Positions 19,307 to 29,613 of a DNA stretch of 64,000 bases are shown here, in pieces. Position 1 is the first letter of the stretch. Each line of letters starts with the position of its first letter. The stretch comes from Pseudomonadota bacterium (lineage in GTDB: Bacteria > Pseudomonadota > Alphaproteobacteria > Sphingomonadales > Sphingomonadaceae). The stretch lies in the NCBI GenBank assembly GCA_029550345.1, contig JAKPHK010000066.1, positions 18,601 to 82,600 of the forward strand. Reading direction: 5' to 3'. The notes below the pieces were generated by a model. That model saw only the letters and a list, made by a program, of their open reading frames with translations. It was not told where the DNA came from and did no database searches. The translations under genes were made by a program, and so were the position numbers.

Positions 19307-19650
19307 GCCTGACGCTATACGGCATTCCCAATTGCGACACGGTCAAGAAAGCGCGAACCTGGCTTGAGGCCAATGGCATCGCCTATACCTTCCATGACTA
19401 CAAAAAGGCCGGAGCCGATCCCGCGAAGCTGGCAAGCTGGTGCCAGGCCGCCGGCTGGGAAAAGGTGCTCAACCGCGCAGGGACCACGTTCCGCAAGCTG
19501 CCCGATGCAGACAAGGCCGATCTGGACGCGGGCAAGGCGGTAACTCTGATGGCGGCCAATCCCAGCTGCATCAAACGCCCGATCGTTGAATATCCGGGCG
19601 GCCTGCTGGTCGGCTTCAAGCTGGACGAATGGGCGGCCGCGCTGCTCTAA
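19303..19650 (+). CDS. ArsC/Spx-family protein (YffB-like)
   Basis: A 115-residue thioredoxin-fold protein with GTG start. The N-terminus LYGIPNCDTVKKARTWL holds the single catalytic cysteine of the ArsC/YffB group, and IKRPIVEY carries the conserved cis-Pro loop. It lacks features that would separate an arsenate reductase from the general YffB group, and no arsenic genes are nearby, so a glutathione-linked redox role is as likely. It overlaps both neighbours. Confidence 0.88.
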   Translation: MSLTLYGIPNCDTVKKARTWLEANGIAYTFHDYKKAGADPAKLASWCQAAGWEKVLNRAGTTFRKLPDADKADLDAGKAVTLMAANPSCIKRPIVEYPGGLLVGFKLDEWAAALL

Positions 19651-20249
19651 TGCTTGATCCCGATACCCTGTCCCTGCTGGAATGGATCGCCGCCGGGCTG
19701 GGGGTGGTCAACATTGCCCTGCTGATCTTCCGTTCGCAGTGGAACTTCGCTTTCGCGATCGCCTCGGTATCGCTCTACATTTTCGTGTTCTTCGAAAGCG
19801 GGCTCTATGCCGAAAGCGCGCTGCAGGTGTTCTTCATCATCGCCAATATCTGGGGCTGGCTGCTGTGGCGCCGCACCTTGCAGTCCGCCAGCGACGAAGC
19901 GCGCGTGCCGGTGCGCTGGCTTGACTGGCGCAGCCGGATCGTCTGGCTGCTGGCTATGGCCGCGATCAGCATCAACCTCAGCTGGGTCATGGACAAGTAC
20001 ACTCCCGCTACCGTGCCCTATGTCGATACACCGCTGGCGGTGTTCAGCATCGGCGCACAGTTTCTGCTGGCCTATCGCCGGATCGAGAACTGGGTGCTGT
20101 GGATCGCGATCGATCTGGTCGCCATCCCGCTCTATGTCTATCGCGGGCTTGAGCCGACCGCGGGCTTATACGGCGGGTTTCTGGTGATGAGCCTGTTCGG
20201 CCTGAAGGAATGGGTTGAGGTGGAGCGGGGTCAGCGCGCCAGGGCATGA
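19650..20249 (+). CDS. pnuC: Nicotinamide riboside/mononucleotide transporter
   Basis: A 199-residue membrane protein with about seven hydrophobic segments and the PnuC motifs WNFAFAIASVSLYIFVFFES and RIENWVLWIAIDLVAIPLY. It takes up nicotinamide riboside by facilitated diffusion. The ATG at 19650 overlaps the preceding stop by one base (TAATG). It is coupled to the NadR-like kinase gene, whose phosphorylation of the substrate would trap it in the cell. Confidence 0.92.
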   Translation: MLDPDTLSLLEWIAAGLGVVNIALLIFRSQWNFAFAIASVSLYIFVFFESGLYAESALQVFFIIANIWGWLLWRRTLQSASDEARVPVRWLDWRSRIVWLLAMAAISINLSWVMDKYTPATVPYVDTPLAVFSIGAQFLLAYRRIENWVLWIAIDLVAIPLYVYRGLEPTAGLYGGFLVMSLFGLKEWVEVERGQRARA

Positions 20250-20806
20250 TGCGGAGAATCTGTTTTCACGGCGCGGAGAGTACCGGCAAATCGGTGCTGG
20301 CTGAGCGCCTCAGCCGCGAACTGGGTATTCCCTGGGTGCCCGAATACGGCCGCGAATACGCTGAGGCCCACGGCACGCACTTTACCATGGCCGATTTGCT
20401 GGCCATCGCCGCCGGACACGAAGACCAGGTCCGGGCACTGGAAGCGGACGGAGCGGCCACGGCCATCCTCGATACCGATCCACTGATGACCGCCGCCTGG
20501 GCGCGGATGCTGTTTGGTGCGGTTCCGGGTGAGCTTCTCGCCTACCCCAAGGCTGATCTTTACCTGCTGTTCGATGCCGACGTTCCGTGGATAGAGGATG
20601 GCACCCGGCTGTTCGGCACCCATGGCGAACGGGCCCGGTTCGCGGCCATAGCCGAAACCATCCTGATCGAAACCGGCGTGCCCTTTACCCGGATCGGCGG
20701 CAACTGGGCCGATCGCGGGGCACGCGCCAGAACGGCAATCGCCGCCTTGATCCGCGCTGTCGATCAGGACCCACATCGCAATCACCGGAGCGACAGATTG
20801 GATTAA
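20246..20806 (+). CDS. NadR-like AAA-family ribosylnicotinamide kinase
   Basis: A 186-residue P-loop protein corresponding to the C-terminal kinase domain of NadR: GAESTGKSVLAERLS (Walker A, residues 9-16), WVPEYGREYAE, and DTDPLMTAAW. The NMN adenylyltransferase and repressor domains of enteric NadR are absent. The gene overlaps pnuC by four bases; together they would import and phosphorylate nicotinamide riboside to NMN. Two consecutive ATGs make the exact start uncertain by one codon. Confidence 0.88.
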   Translation: MMRRICFHGAESTGKSVLAERLSRELGIPWVPEYGREYAEAHGTHFTMADLLAIAAGHEDQVRALEADGAATAILDTDPLMTAAWARMLFGAVPGELLAYPKADLYLLFDADVPWIEDGTRLFGTHGERARFAAIAETILIETGVPFTRIGGNWADRGARARTAIAALIRAVDQDPHRNHRSDRLD

Positions 20807-20826
20807 TCCGCTCCGGCTACAGCCGA

Positions 20827-20879
20827 TTGACATATTGCGACAAATTAAGGCTACAACCGGGCTTGACCCGTTCGGTCAA
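20827..20879 (+). promoter_or_regulatory. Candidate promoter and inverted repeat before the 66-residue gene
   Basis: TTGACA at 20827-20832 and GCTACA at 20850-20855 are 17 bases apart. Just downstream, TTGACC at 20863-20868 and GGTCAA at 20874-20879 form an inverted repeat with a five-base spacer that could be an operator. Both lie in the 111-base gap before the small membrane protein. Confidence 0.4.
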
Positions 20880-20917
20880 CGGCGGTCAATTGCGCGGAGC
20901 GACACAAAGGAAATTCG

Positions 20918-21118
20918 ATGGATTTCGTCAAAGCCCTGGTCCCTGCCGGTCTGCTGACCTTCGTGGTCAGTGCTCTGATCGGCAAAGGTGGATCGAAAGG
21001 CGGCTGGCTGGCGATCACGCGCCTGTCGATCGATGGTCACAGCTTTCACTGGTCCTGGGTGCTGTTCGCGGTCTCGGCCCTGCTGGCCTGGGTCCTGTTC
21101 GCGATCACGCCGAAGTGA
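20918..21118 (+). CDS. Small two-helix membrane protein
   Basis: A 66-residue protein with two hydrophobic segments (ALVPAGLLTFVVSALIG and WVLFAVSALLAWVLFAI) joined by a glycine-rich and polar loop. AAGGAAA stands seven bases before the ATG. It has its own gap with a plausible promoter. The last 14 bases overlap the end of ubiG on the other strand. I do not recognise a family. Confidence 0.65.
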   Translation: MDFVKALVPAGLLTFVVSALIGKGGSKGGWLAITRLSIDGHSFHWSWVLFAVSALLAWVLFAITPK

Positions 21119-21839
21119 CGGTGACGATATAGTTCAGCGCCAGATCGCCGGACAGGTGCAAGCCCTTCAGCGGCGACCAGGCGATCCCCCTGGGTTCACC
21201 CATCGTCAGCCCGGCCTGGGCCAGAAGCACGGCCAGTTCCTCTGGCGTGACGAAATCGTCCCAGTGATGGGTCCCGCGCGGGACCATCCCGATCCGTTCA
21301 GCAGCTTCGACCATCAGCAATCGCGATCTGGCGGTGCGGTTGGGGGTTGAAAGCACCATCAGCCCGCCCGGCGCAAGCGCCCCGGCCAGAGCCGAAAGAA
21401 ACGCTGCCTTATCGGCCACGTGCTCGATCACTTCCATCGATGTGACCAGATCGAAGCCCTGCAGGCCAAGCGCCGCCACGTCGCCGCAGCGATAATCGAT
21501 CGTCAGCCCACCGCCAGCGGCATGGGCAGCGGCGACCGCGACGTTTTCCCGTGCGGCGTCCACCCCGGTAACCGCGGCGCCCAGCCGGGCCAGCGGTTCG
21601 CACAGCAGCCCAGCCCCGCACCCGACATCAAGCGCGCGTTTACCCTGCAACGGCCGCACCGATCGCGAATCCCCGGCCCAATGCGCATCCACGCATTCGC
21701 GGATGAAGCTCAGCCGAACCGGGTTCAGCCGGTGCAACATCGCCGAAGAGCCCTTGGGATCCCACCAATCGGCCGCCAGCGTTCCGAAATGGGCGGCTTC
21801 TTCGGGCCGGATCGTCGCGGTTGAACTTGCATTAGCCAT
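21105..21839 (-). CDS. ubiG: 3-demethylubiquinone 3-O-methyltransferase
   Basis: A 244-residue SAM-dependent methyltransferase. It has the family opening EAAHFGTLAADWWDPKGSSA, the SAM motif ALDVGCGAGLLCEPLARLGA, and MEVIEHV followed by FLSTPNRT-like LSTPNRTARS. It performs both O-methylations of ubiquinone synthesis. The gene is divergent from lysC. Confidence 0.95.
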   Translation of the reverse strand: MANASSTATIRPEEAAHFGTLAADWWDPKGSSAMLHRLNPVRLSFIRECVDAHWAGDSRSVRPLQGKRALDVGCGAGLLCEPLARLGAAVTGVDAARENVAVAAAHAAGGGLTIDYRCGDVAALGLQGFDLVTSMEVIEHVADKAAFLSALAGALAPGGLMVLSTPNRTARSRLLMVEAAERIGMVPRGTHHWDDFVTPEELAVLLAQAGLTMGEPRGIAWSPLKGLHLSGDLALNYIVTVTSA

Positions 21840-21918
21840 AGACCCTCCCTAACAGGGCGCCCGCTGCAGGGCGAGGGGCCTTGGCGGCAATATTGTTGCG
21901 AAAACAGGTGGAGCACAC

Positions 21919-23187
21919 GTGGCCCGCATCGTGATGAAATTCGGCGGCACATCGATGGCGGGATCGGAACGGATCCGCCGCGTGGCCAATATCGTCCGGC
22001 GCCAGCAGGCCGCCGGGCACGAAGTGGCGGTGGTTGTTTCGGCCATGGCCGGAGAGACCGACCGGCTGGTGGGCTTCTGCCGCGAGGCTAACCCGCTATA
22101 CGATCCGGCCGAATACGACGTAGTGGTCGCATCGGGTGAGCAGGTAACCTCGGGGCTGTTGGCGCTGACGCTGCAGGCGCTGGGCTGCAAGGCGCGCTCG
22201 TGGCTGGGCTGGCAATTGCCGATCCATACCGACGATGCCCACGCCAAGGCCCGCATCGGCGAGATTGAGAGCGATGCGCTGCTGGCCAGCATGGCGGCGG
22301 GTGAGATCGCTGTGATCCCGGGGTTTCAGGGCCTTTCGGGCGACAACCGGATTACCACGCTGGGCCGGGGCGGCTCCGATACCTCAGCCGTGGCCGTGGC
22401 CGCAGCGATCGGGGCCGACCGCTGCGACATCTACACCGATGTGGACGGCGTCTATACCACCGACCCCCGGATCGTCGCCAAGGCGCGCAAGCTCAAGGCG
22501 GTAACCTACGAAGAAATGCTCGAACTGGCCTCGGTCGGCTCGAAAGTGTTGCAGACCCGCTCGGTCAGTCTGGCGATGAAGGAAGGGGTGCGCGTGCAGG
22601 TGCTCTCCAGCTTCATCGACGATGATGCGACCCCGGCTGACGAAATCCCCGGCACGATGATCGTCAGCGACGAGGAACTGGAAGGAATTGAGATGGAACG
22701 CCAGCTGATCACCGGCATCGCCGCCGACAAGAACGAGGCCAAGATCATCCTGACCCGCGTCCCCGACCGTCCGGGCGCGGTCGCCTCTGTGTTCTCTCCG
22801 CTGGCGGCGGCCAACATCAATGTCGATATGATCATCCAGAACGTCGGGCGCGACAAAGGTGAGACCGACGTGACCTTTACCGTCCCCAGCGCCGATCTGC
22901 TGCGCGCCCAGACCCTGCTTGAAGCGCAGAAGGAAGCGATCGGCTTCAACCGGATCATCACCGATGGCAAGGTCGCCAAGATCAGCGTTGTCGGCGTCGG
23001 CATGAAGAGCCACGCCGGCGTCGCCAGCACGATGTTCCGTGCCATGGCCGATCGCGGGATCAACATCCAGGCGATCTCCACCTCCGAAATCAAGGTTTCG
23101 GTGCTGATCGACGAGGATGAGACCGAACTGGCCGTGCGCGTGCTGCACAGCGCCTATGGGCTCGATTCGGAAGAGGCCGCGGCCTGA
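21919..23187 (+). CDS. lysC: Aspartate kinase
   Basis: A 422-residue aspartokinase that phosphorylates aspartate at the head of the lysine/threonine/methionine pathway. It has KFGGTSMAG at residues 7-15, the GRGGSDTSAVAVAAA nucleotide/substrate loop, and two C-terminal ACT domains (from about 265) that would bind lysine and threonine for feedback inhibition. The start is GTG at 21919. It stands alone, divergent from ubiG. Confidence 0.96.
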   Translation: MARIVMKFGGTSMAGSERIRRVANIVRRQQAAGHEVAVVVSAMAGETDRLVGFCREANPLYDPAEYDVVVASGEQVTSGLLALTLQALGCKARSWLGWQLPIHTDDAHAKARIGEIESDALLASMAAGEIAVIPGFQGLSGDNRITTLGRGGSDTSAVAVAAAIGADRCDIYTDVDGVYTTDPRIVAKARKLKAVTYEEMLELASVGSKVLQTRSVSLAMKEGVRVQVLSSFIDDDATPADEIPGTMIVSDEELEGIEMERQLITGIAADKNEAKIILTRVPDRPGAVASVFSPLAAANINVDMIIQNVGRDKGETDVTFTVPSADLLRAQTLLEAQKEAIGFNRIITDGKVAKISVVGVGMKSHAGVASTMFRAMADRGINIQAISTSEIKVSVLIDEDETELAVRVLHSAYGLDSEEAAA

Positions 23188-23229
23188 CCGCTTGACGAAA
23201 CCGCTTGGCGGTAGGATGCTGCTGGCGGG

Positions 23230-23586
23230 ATGAGTGAGCCTGCCAAGAATCTGGACCCGTTCGAACTTGCGCGCAGCTGGATGGCGCAGTGGGAAAAGGT
23301 GGTCAACGAACACGGGACCGAGATGCTGGCCCGGCCCGAGGCTGCCCAGGCGATGCAGGCGGTAAGCGGCGCGGCGCTTCAGGCCCAGGCGTTGAGCAAC
23401 GATGCCACCGGACGGATGCTGGCCGCCGCCAACCTGCCGAGCCGCGCGGATTTTGAAGCACTGGGCGCGCGCCTGGCCGGGGTTGAGGCCGCGCTGAGCC
23501 GGATCGAGGCGAAGCTCAATGCCGTGGCCCCCGGACAAGACCCGGCCCGCCCGGCGGTCCGCCGCACCCGGAAGCCGCCCGCCTGA
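23230..23586 (+). CDS. Short PhaE-like PHA synthase partner
   Basis: A 118-residue, mostly helical protein. FELARSWMAQWEKVVNEHG at the start and FEALGARLAGVEAALSRIEAKL near the end look like the C-terminal part of the PhaE subunit of class III polyhydroxyalkanoate synthases, but known PhaE proteins are roughly three times longer. It ends in a basic, Pro-rich tail. The stop overlaps the start of the PhaC-like gene (TGATG), so the two are almost certainly partners. The PhaE link rests on position and helical pattern only. Confidence 0.65.
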   Translation: MSEPAKNLDPFELARSWMAQWEKVVNEHGTEMLARPEAAQAMQAVSGAALQAQALSNDATGRMLAAANLPSRADFEALGARLAGVEAALSRIEAKLNAVAPGQDPARPAVRRTRKPPA

Positions 23587-24650
23587 TGGCCAGCAGCGGC
23601 TTTCTCGAAACCGCACAGTCCGTGGTCGATCGGGCAATCCAGCGCAATCTCAAAGGTCTGGGCTATCTCGCCTCACCCGCGCCGGTGCTGGGCGCCAGCG
23701 CCAAGGACGTAATCGTCAGCCGCGGGCCGATGCGGCTCTACCATTACCACCCGCTCACCGACGAGGTCTATCGCGTCCCGGTGCTGTTGGTCATGGCCAC
23801 CACCAATCGCGGTTACATCTTCGATATGGTGCCGGGGCAGAGCATGGTCGAGTTCCTGCTACAGCGCGGATACGACGTGTTCATGCTCGATTGGGAGGCG
23901 CCGCGGCCTGAAGACCGCAATCTCGCGCTCAAGGACTATGTCCTCGATTTCGTTGGCAGCGCCGTCGCCGAAGTGCGGCGCGTAACCGGTGAGCACGACG
24001 TCAGCCTGGTCGGCTATTGCATGGGCGGGGTCCTTTCGGTGATGTGGTCTGGGGCCAACCATTCGGATGGCCCCAAGAACCTGGCGACCTTCACCACGCC
24101 GGTCGATTTCAAGCAGATGAAGCTGTTTCAGGCCTGGTCGGACCAGCGCTATTTCGATGTTGACCGGCTGGTGGATACATTGGGGTTGGCCCCGGCGGAT
24201 ATGCTGCTGACCGCCTTCGATATGCTCCGCCCGGCAGGCCGGGCCAGCGCGAATTTCGCGCTCTACGACAACCTGTGGAACGAGGATTTCGTCAAGGGCC
24301 ACCGGATGTTCGAACGCTGGACCAACGATATGCTGCCGCTGGCCGGAGAATATTTCCGCGAGACGATCAAGCTGCTGACCTGGGAAAACCGCCTGCTGGA
24401 AGGCACGCTGAAAATCGGCGGCAAGGCGGTTGAGCTGGACAAGATTTCCTGCCCGTTCCTGCATATCACGGCCGAACACGATCACATCGTCACGACCGAG
24501 GCATCGGCGCCGCTGATCGATCTGATCGGGTCGGAAGACAAGGAACAGGTCGTGCTGAAAGGCGGCCATGTCAGCCTGATCGCCGGGCCGAATGCGGTGC
24601 GGCGGATGTGGCCGATGCTCGACAAATGGCTTGGGGGTAGAAGCGTGTGA
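23586..24650 (+). CDS. phaC: Class III PHA synthase catalytic subunit (PhaC-like)
   Basis: A 354-residue alpha/beta hydrolase of the size of class III PhaC. The lipase-like box is GYCMGG with Cys145 in place of Ser, as in PHA synthases. Asp299 (TAEHDHIV) and His328 (LKGGHVS) complete the triad, at spacings matching the class III enzyme of Allochromatium. It would join 3-hydroxyacyl-CoA units into polyester. Alphaproteobacteria usually carry the longer class I enzyme, so this form is noteworthy. It overlaps the small PhaE-like gene upstream and the GNAT gene downstream. Confidence 0.85.
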   Translation: MASSGFLETAQSVVDRAIQRNLKGLGYLASPAPVLGASAKDVIVSRGPMRLYHYHPLTDEVYRVPVLLVMATTNRGYIFDMVPGQSMVEFLLQRGYDVFMLDWEAPRPEDRNLALKDYVLDFVGSAVAEVRRVTGEHDVSLVGYCMGGVLSVMWSGANHSDGPKNLATFTTPVDFKQMKLFQAWSDQRYFDVDRLVDTLGLAPADMLLTAFDMLRPAGRASANFALYDNLWNEDFVKGHRMFERWTNDMLPLAGEYFRETIKLLTWENRLLEGTLKIGGKAVELDKISCPFLHITAEHDHIVTTEASAPLIDLIGSEDKEQVVLKGGHVSLIAGPNAVRRMWPMLDKWLGGRSV

Positions 24651-25204
24651 GCGAACAACTGACCATTGCGGGCAAGGCCATCGCCCTGCGCGCACCGGCA
24701 CCGGCCGATCAGGCCGCCCTGGCGCAATTCGCAGCCTCGGTTCCACTCCACGACTTGCTGTTCATTGACCGCGATCTGCGCCATCCCAAGGTGGTCGAAG
24801 CCTGGCTGCGCGGCCAGGAGAGCGGCGCGATCCTCAGCCTGATTGCGATCGACGGGGACGAAATCGTTGCCACCATCGCAGCCGTTTCCGATCGGCTGAG
24901 CTGGTCCGCACACGTTTGGGACGTGCGGTTGCTGGTCGCCCCGGACTGGCGCGGCAAGGGCCTCGGCCGCGTTCTGCTTGAACGGACCATCGCCGCCGCC
25001 GCCGCCAAGGGCGCCACCCGGCTGACCGCGCGGATGACGCCGGACCAGACCGGAGCGATCACCCTGTTCGAGGAGTGCGGATTCCGCGCCGAAGCCCTGC
25101 TGCAAGGGCAACTGCGCGATGCCGGGGGCGCTCTGCACGATCTGGCCGTGCTGGCCATGGACCCTGCGCGGCAGGCCGCCCGGCGCGAGGCTTTTGGCGA
25201 ATAG
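24647..25204 (+). CDS. GNAT-family N-acetyltransferase
   Basis: A 185-residue protein with GTG start overlapping the phaC stop by four bases. The acetyl-CoA-binding motif A is seen as VRLLVAPDWRGKGLGRVLL, and the later GFRAEALLQG matches motif B. The substrate is unknown. Translational coupling to phaC hints at, but does not prove, a connection with storage-polymer metabolism. Confidence 0.85.
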   Translation: MSEQLTIAGKAIALRAPAPADQAALAQFAASVPLHDLLFIDRDLRHPKVVEAWLRGQESGAILSLIAIDGDEIVATIAAVSDRLSWSAHVWDVRLLVAPDWRGKGLGRVLLERTIAAAAAKGATRLTARMTPDQTGAITLFEECGFRAEALLQGQLRDAGGALHDLAVLAMDPARQAARREAFGE

Positions 25205-25217
25205 GCTGTAAGACGCC

Positions 25218-25613
25218 CTATTCGGTCGTCCCGCCATCCCAGTGTTCATGCGCGGCCTGCGCTTCGGCGCAGGTCTTGTGCACGGTGCCATCGATGTGCT
25301 CGGGCGGGGAATAGATCGTATAGAGCCTGAGCGGTTCGGACCCGGTCGAGATCACGTTGTGGCGGGCACCGGCGGGGACGATCACCCCATCGTCAGCGGC
25401 AACCTTATGGCACACCCCGTCGATCCAGACCTCTCCCTCGCCCGCTTCGAACCGGAAGAACTGGGTGACGTCGTCGTGCACTTCCTCGCCGATCTCATCC
25501 CCGGGCTGGATCGCCATCAGCACCAGCTGGAGCTCCTTGGTGGTGTAGAGCACCCTGCGGAAATCGGTGTTCTCCAGCGTCAGCGCTTCAATATCCTCGA
25601 CAAATCCCTTCAT
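25218..25613 (-). CDS. Cupin-domain protein
   Basis: A 131-residue single-domain cupin. Motif 1 is seen around GDEIGEEVHDDVTQFFRFEAGEG and motif 2 around GVIVPAGARHNVIS, with the expected His and Glu metal ligands. The ATG at 25613 is preceded by a perfect AGGAGG; the frame stays open upstream but without a ribosome site. Function is unassigned; small cupins of this type can be isomerases, dioxygenases or binding proteins. Confidence 0.88.
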   Translation of the reverse strand: MKGFVEDIEALTLENTDFRRVLYTTKELQLVLMAIQPGDEIGEEVHDDVTQFFRFEAGEGEVWIDGVCHKVAADDGVIVPAGARHNVISTGSEPLRLYTIYSPPEHIDGTVHKTCAEAQAAHEHWDGGTTE

Positions 25614-25781
25614 CGAAACCTCCTGTCGGCTTTTGCCATCATGGCACCAGACTAGACCTCTGCCGAACGGTTGACCAACCAGGAATTGTGTCCACAGTGA
25701 TCGGCCGCGCCCGGGGCAGGATAGACGGAGGGCTGACATCCTTTGCCTCGATGCCGACCCTCCTGTCAGATGTGGCCCAAC

Positions 25782-28007
<2,226 letters not shown>

Positions 28008-28120
28008 TTAACTCCGTTTCAGTGATCGGCATTGACGATTTAACACCACGCACGCCATCTTGCTCCGCGCCGTCACCCCGCCTAAAGCGCCCGAACCTTA
28101 CGGCTTCCAAGGAATACCCG

Positions 28121-29125
28121 GTGTACGACAAGACCCACAGCCTGATGCAGCGCGGCCGCGCCTTTCTTGGCACAGAGCACGCGATCCTGTGCGGGGCGAT
28201 GTCGTGGGTTTCGGAACGTAATCTGGTCGCAGCGATCAGCAACGCCGGTGGCTTTGGTGTGATTGCCTGCGGGGCCATGACGCCCGATCTGCTTGATGCC
28301 GAAATCGCCGCGACCAAGGCGCTGACCGGCAAGCCGTTTGGCGTCAATCTGATCACCATGCACCCGCTGCTGTTCGATCTGATCGCGGTTTGCGCCAACC
28401 ACAAGGTCAGTCATGTCGTCCTGGCCGGAGGCATTCCGCCCAAGGGCAGCGTTGAGGCGATCAAGGAAGCGGGCGCAAAGGTGATGGTCTTCGCGCCGAC
28501 CCTGGCATTGGCCAAGCGGTTGCTGCGCAGCGGCGCCGATGCCCTGGTGATCGAGGGGAGCGAGGCCGGCGGGCACATCGGCCCGGTTGCAACCAGCGTG
28601 CTGGCCCAGGAATTCCTCCCCGCTCTGGCAGAAGATTACGTCGTGTTCGTGGCCGGCGGGATCGGCCGCGGCGAGATGATCGCCTCCTACCTTGAAATGG
28701 GCGCCAGCGGGGTCCAGCTCGGCACGCGGTTCGCTTGCGCCAGCGAGAGCATCGCCCACCCCAATTTCAAGCAAGCTTTCTTCCGTGCCAATGCCCGCGA
28801 TGCCGAAGCATCGGTCCAGGTCGATCCGCGCCTGCCGGTGATCCCGGTCCGCGCGCTGAAGAACAAGGGCACCGAGGAGTTCACCGCCAAGCAGCGCGAA
28901 GTGGCCGCCCTGCTCGATGCCGGCAAGGTCGATATGGAGCAGGCCCAGCTGGAGATCGAACACTTCTGGGCCGGCGCCCTGCGACGCGCGGTGATCGATG
29001 GCGATGTGGAGACCGGCTCGGTCATGGCCGGACAATCTGTCGGGATGGTTTCCAGGGAAGAGCCGGCCGCCGAAATCATCGCGCAACTGATGACTGAAAG
29101 CGAAGCGGCGCTTTCGCGCGGCTAG
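28121..29125 (+). CDS. Nitronate monooxygenase family flavoprotein
   Basis: A 334-residue TIM-barrel FMN protein of the 2-nitropropane dioxygenase family. Signatures are PILCGAMSWVSE-like AILCGAMSWVSERNLVAAI, IEGSEAGGHIGP, and the phosphate-binding VAGGIGRGEMIASYLEMGA. Such enzymes oxidise alkyl nitronates; related proteins include enoyl-ACP reductase FabK, so the substrate is open. GTG 28121 with AGGA upstream is chosen; ATG 28145 is an alternative. The open frame extends upstream into the katG leader without family sequence. Confidence 0.88.
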   Translation: MYDKTHSLMQRGRAFLGTEHAILCGAMSWVSERNLVAAISNAGGFGVIACGAMTPDLLDAEIAATKALTGKPFGVNLITMHPLLFDLIAVCANHKVSHVVLAGGIPPKGSVEAIKEAGAKVMVFAPTLALAKRLLRSGADALVIEGSEAGGHIGPVATSVLAQEFLPALAEDYVVFVAGGIGRGEMIASYLEMGASGVQLGTRFACASESIAHPNFKQAFFRANARDAEASVQVDPRLPVIPVRALKNKGTEEFTAKQREVAALLDAGKVDMEQAQLEIEHFWAGALRRAVIDGDVETGSVMAGQSVGMVSREEPAAEIIAQLMTESEAALSRG

Positions 29126-29161
29126 GGCCGACAGCGCCAGAAACTGCAAAACCGGATTGAA

Positions 29162-29407
29162 ATGCAGGCGCCGCGATATGCCCGGGCCGGAACGGCTCGC
29201 GGTCTTGCGCTAACAATCAACACGAACCGCTCAGTGAGTGCCGGACGCAACGCCGTGGAAGTGCAGATCGCAAGACTGCGCAAGAAACTTGGCTCGGGCT
29301 ACATCCAGACGGTGCGCGGGCTTGGCTATCGCTTCGTCGCCGACCAGCCCGGCGAAGCGCCCGACCAGGCCGATCGCCAGCCTTGCCGATCCGGCTGCAA
29401 GGACTGA
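29162..29407 (+). pseudogene. Relic of an OmpR/PhoB-type response regulator
   Basis: Only the end of a winged-helix DNA-binding domain is recognisable: RNAVEVQIARLRKKLGSGY followed by IQTVRGLGYRF, the recognition helix and wing of OmpR-family regulators. The residues before it do not match such a protein, and no receiver domain with a phosphorylated Asp or sensor kinase is nearby. This looks like a truncated remnant, not a working gene. It is the only coding-like content of the otherwise gene-free 29126-29613 stretch, whose remainder holds two hairpins that belong to amtB on the other strand. Confidence 0.7.
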
Positions 29408-29433
29408 TCCCACCCCCCTCCCCGCAACCTGAC

Positions 29434-29467
29434 AAAAAAAGGGGCCGGAGCAGTGATGCTCCGGCCC
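29434..29467 (-). terminator. Intrinsic terminator of the glnK-amtB operon
   Basis: GGGCCGGAGCA at 29442-29452 and TGCTCCGGCCC at 29457-29467 form a perfect 11-bp stem with a four-base loop. Read on the minus strand it is followed by seven T residues (29434-29440). It lies about 150 bases after the amtB stop. Confidence 0.9.
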
Positions 29468-29565
29468 ATTCAGTTTGCGTTCGCAGGAGGAACGCTGTGA
29501 GGCGGGATCGGGGGAGGAGAGGAGGAGGACCCAATCCCGCCAAGCAGGTCAATTCTAGTCTGGTC

Positions 29566-29609
29566 GCATCGCGAAAGGTGAAAACCGGTTCCCACCTTTC
29601 ACGCGATGC
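29566..29609 (-). terminator. Hairpin directly after amtB
   Basis: GCATCGCGAAAGGTG (29566-29580) pairs with 29593-29609 apart from a two-base bulge, giving a stem of 15 bp just outside the amtB stop. It has no T-run. It may stabilise the 3' end of the message or assist the true terminator further on. Confidence 0.5.
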
Positions 29610-29613
29610 TCCC

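Noticed and set aside
19303..19650. Arsenate resistance gene
   Set aside because: The ArsC-like protein stands alone without ars regulator or transporter; the YffB group is equally likely.
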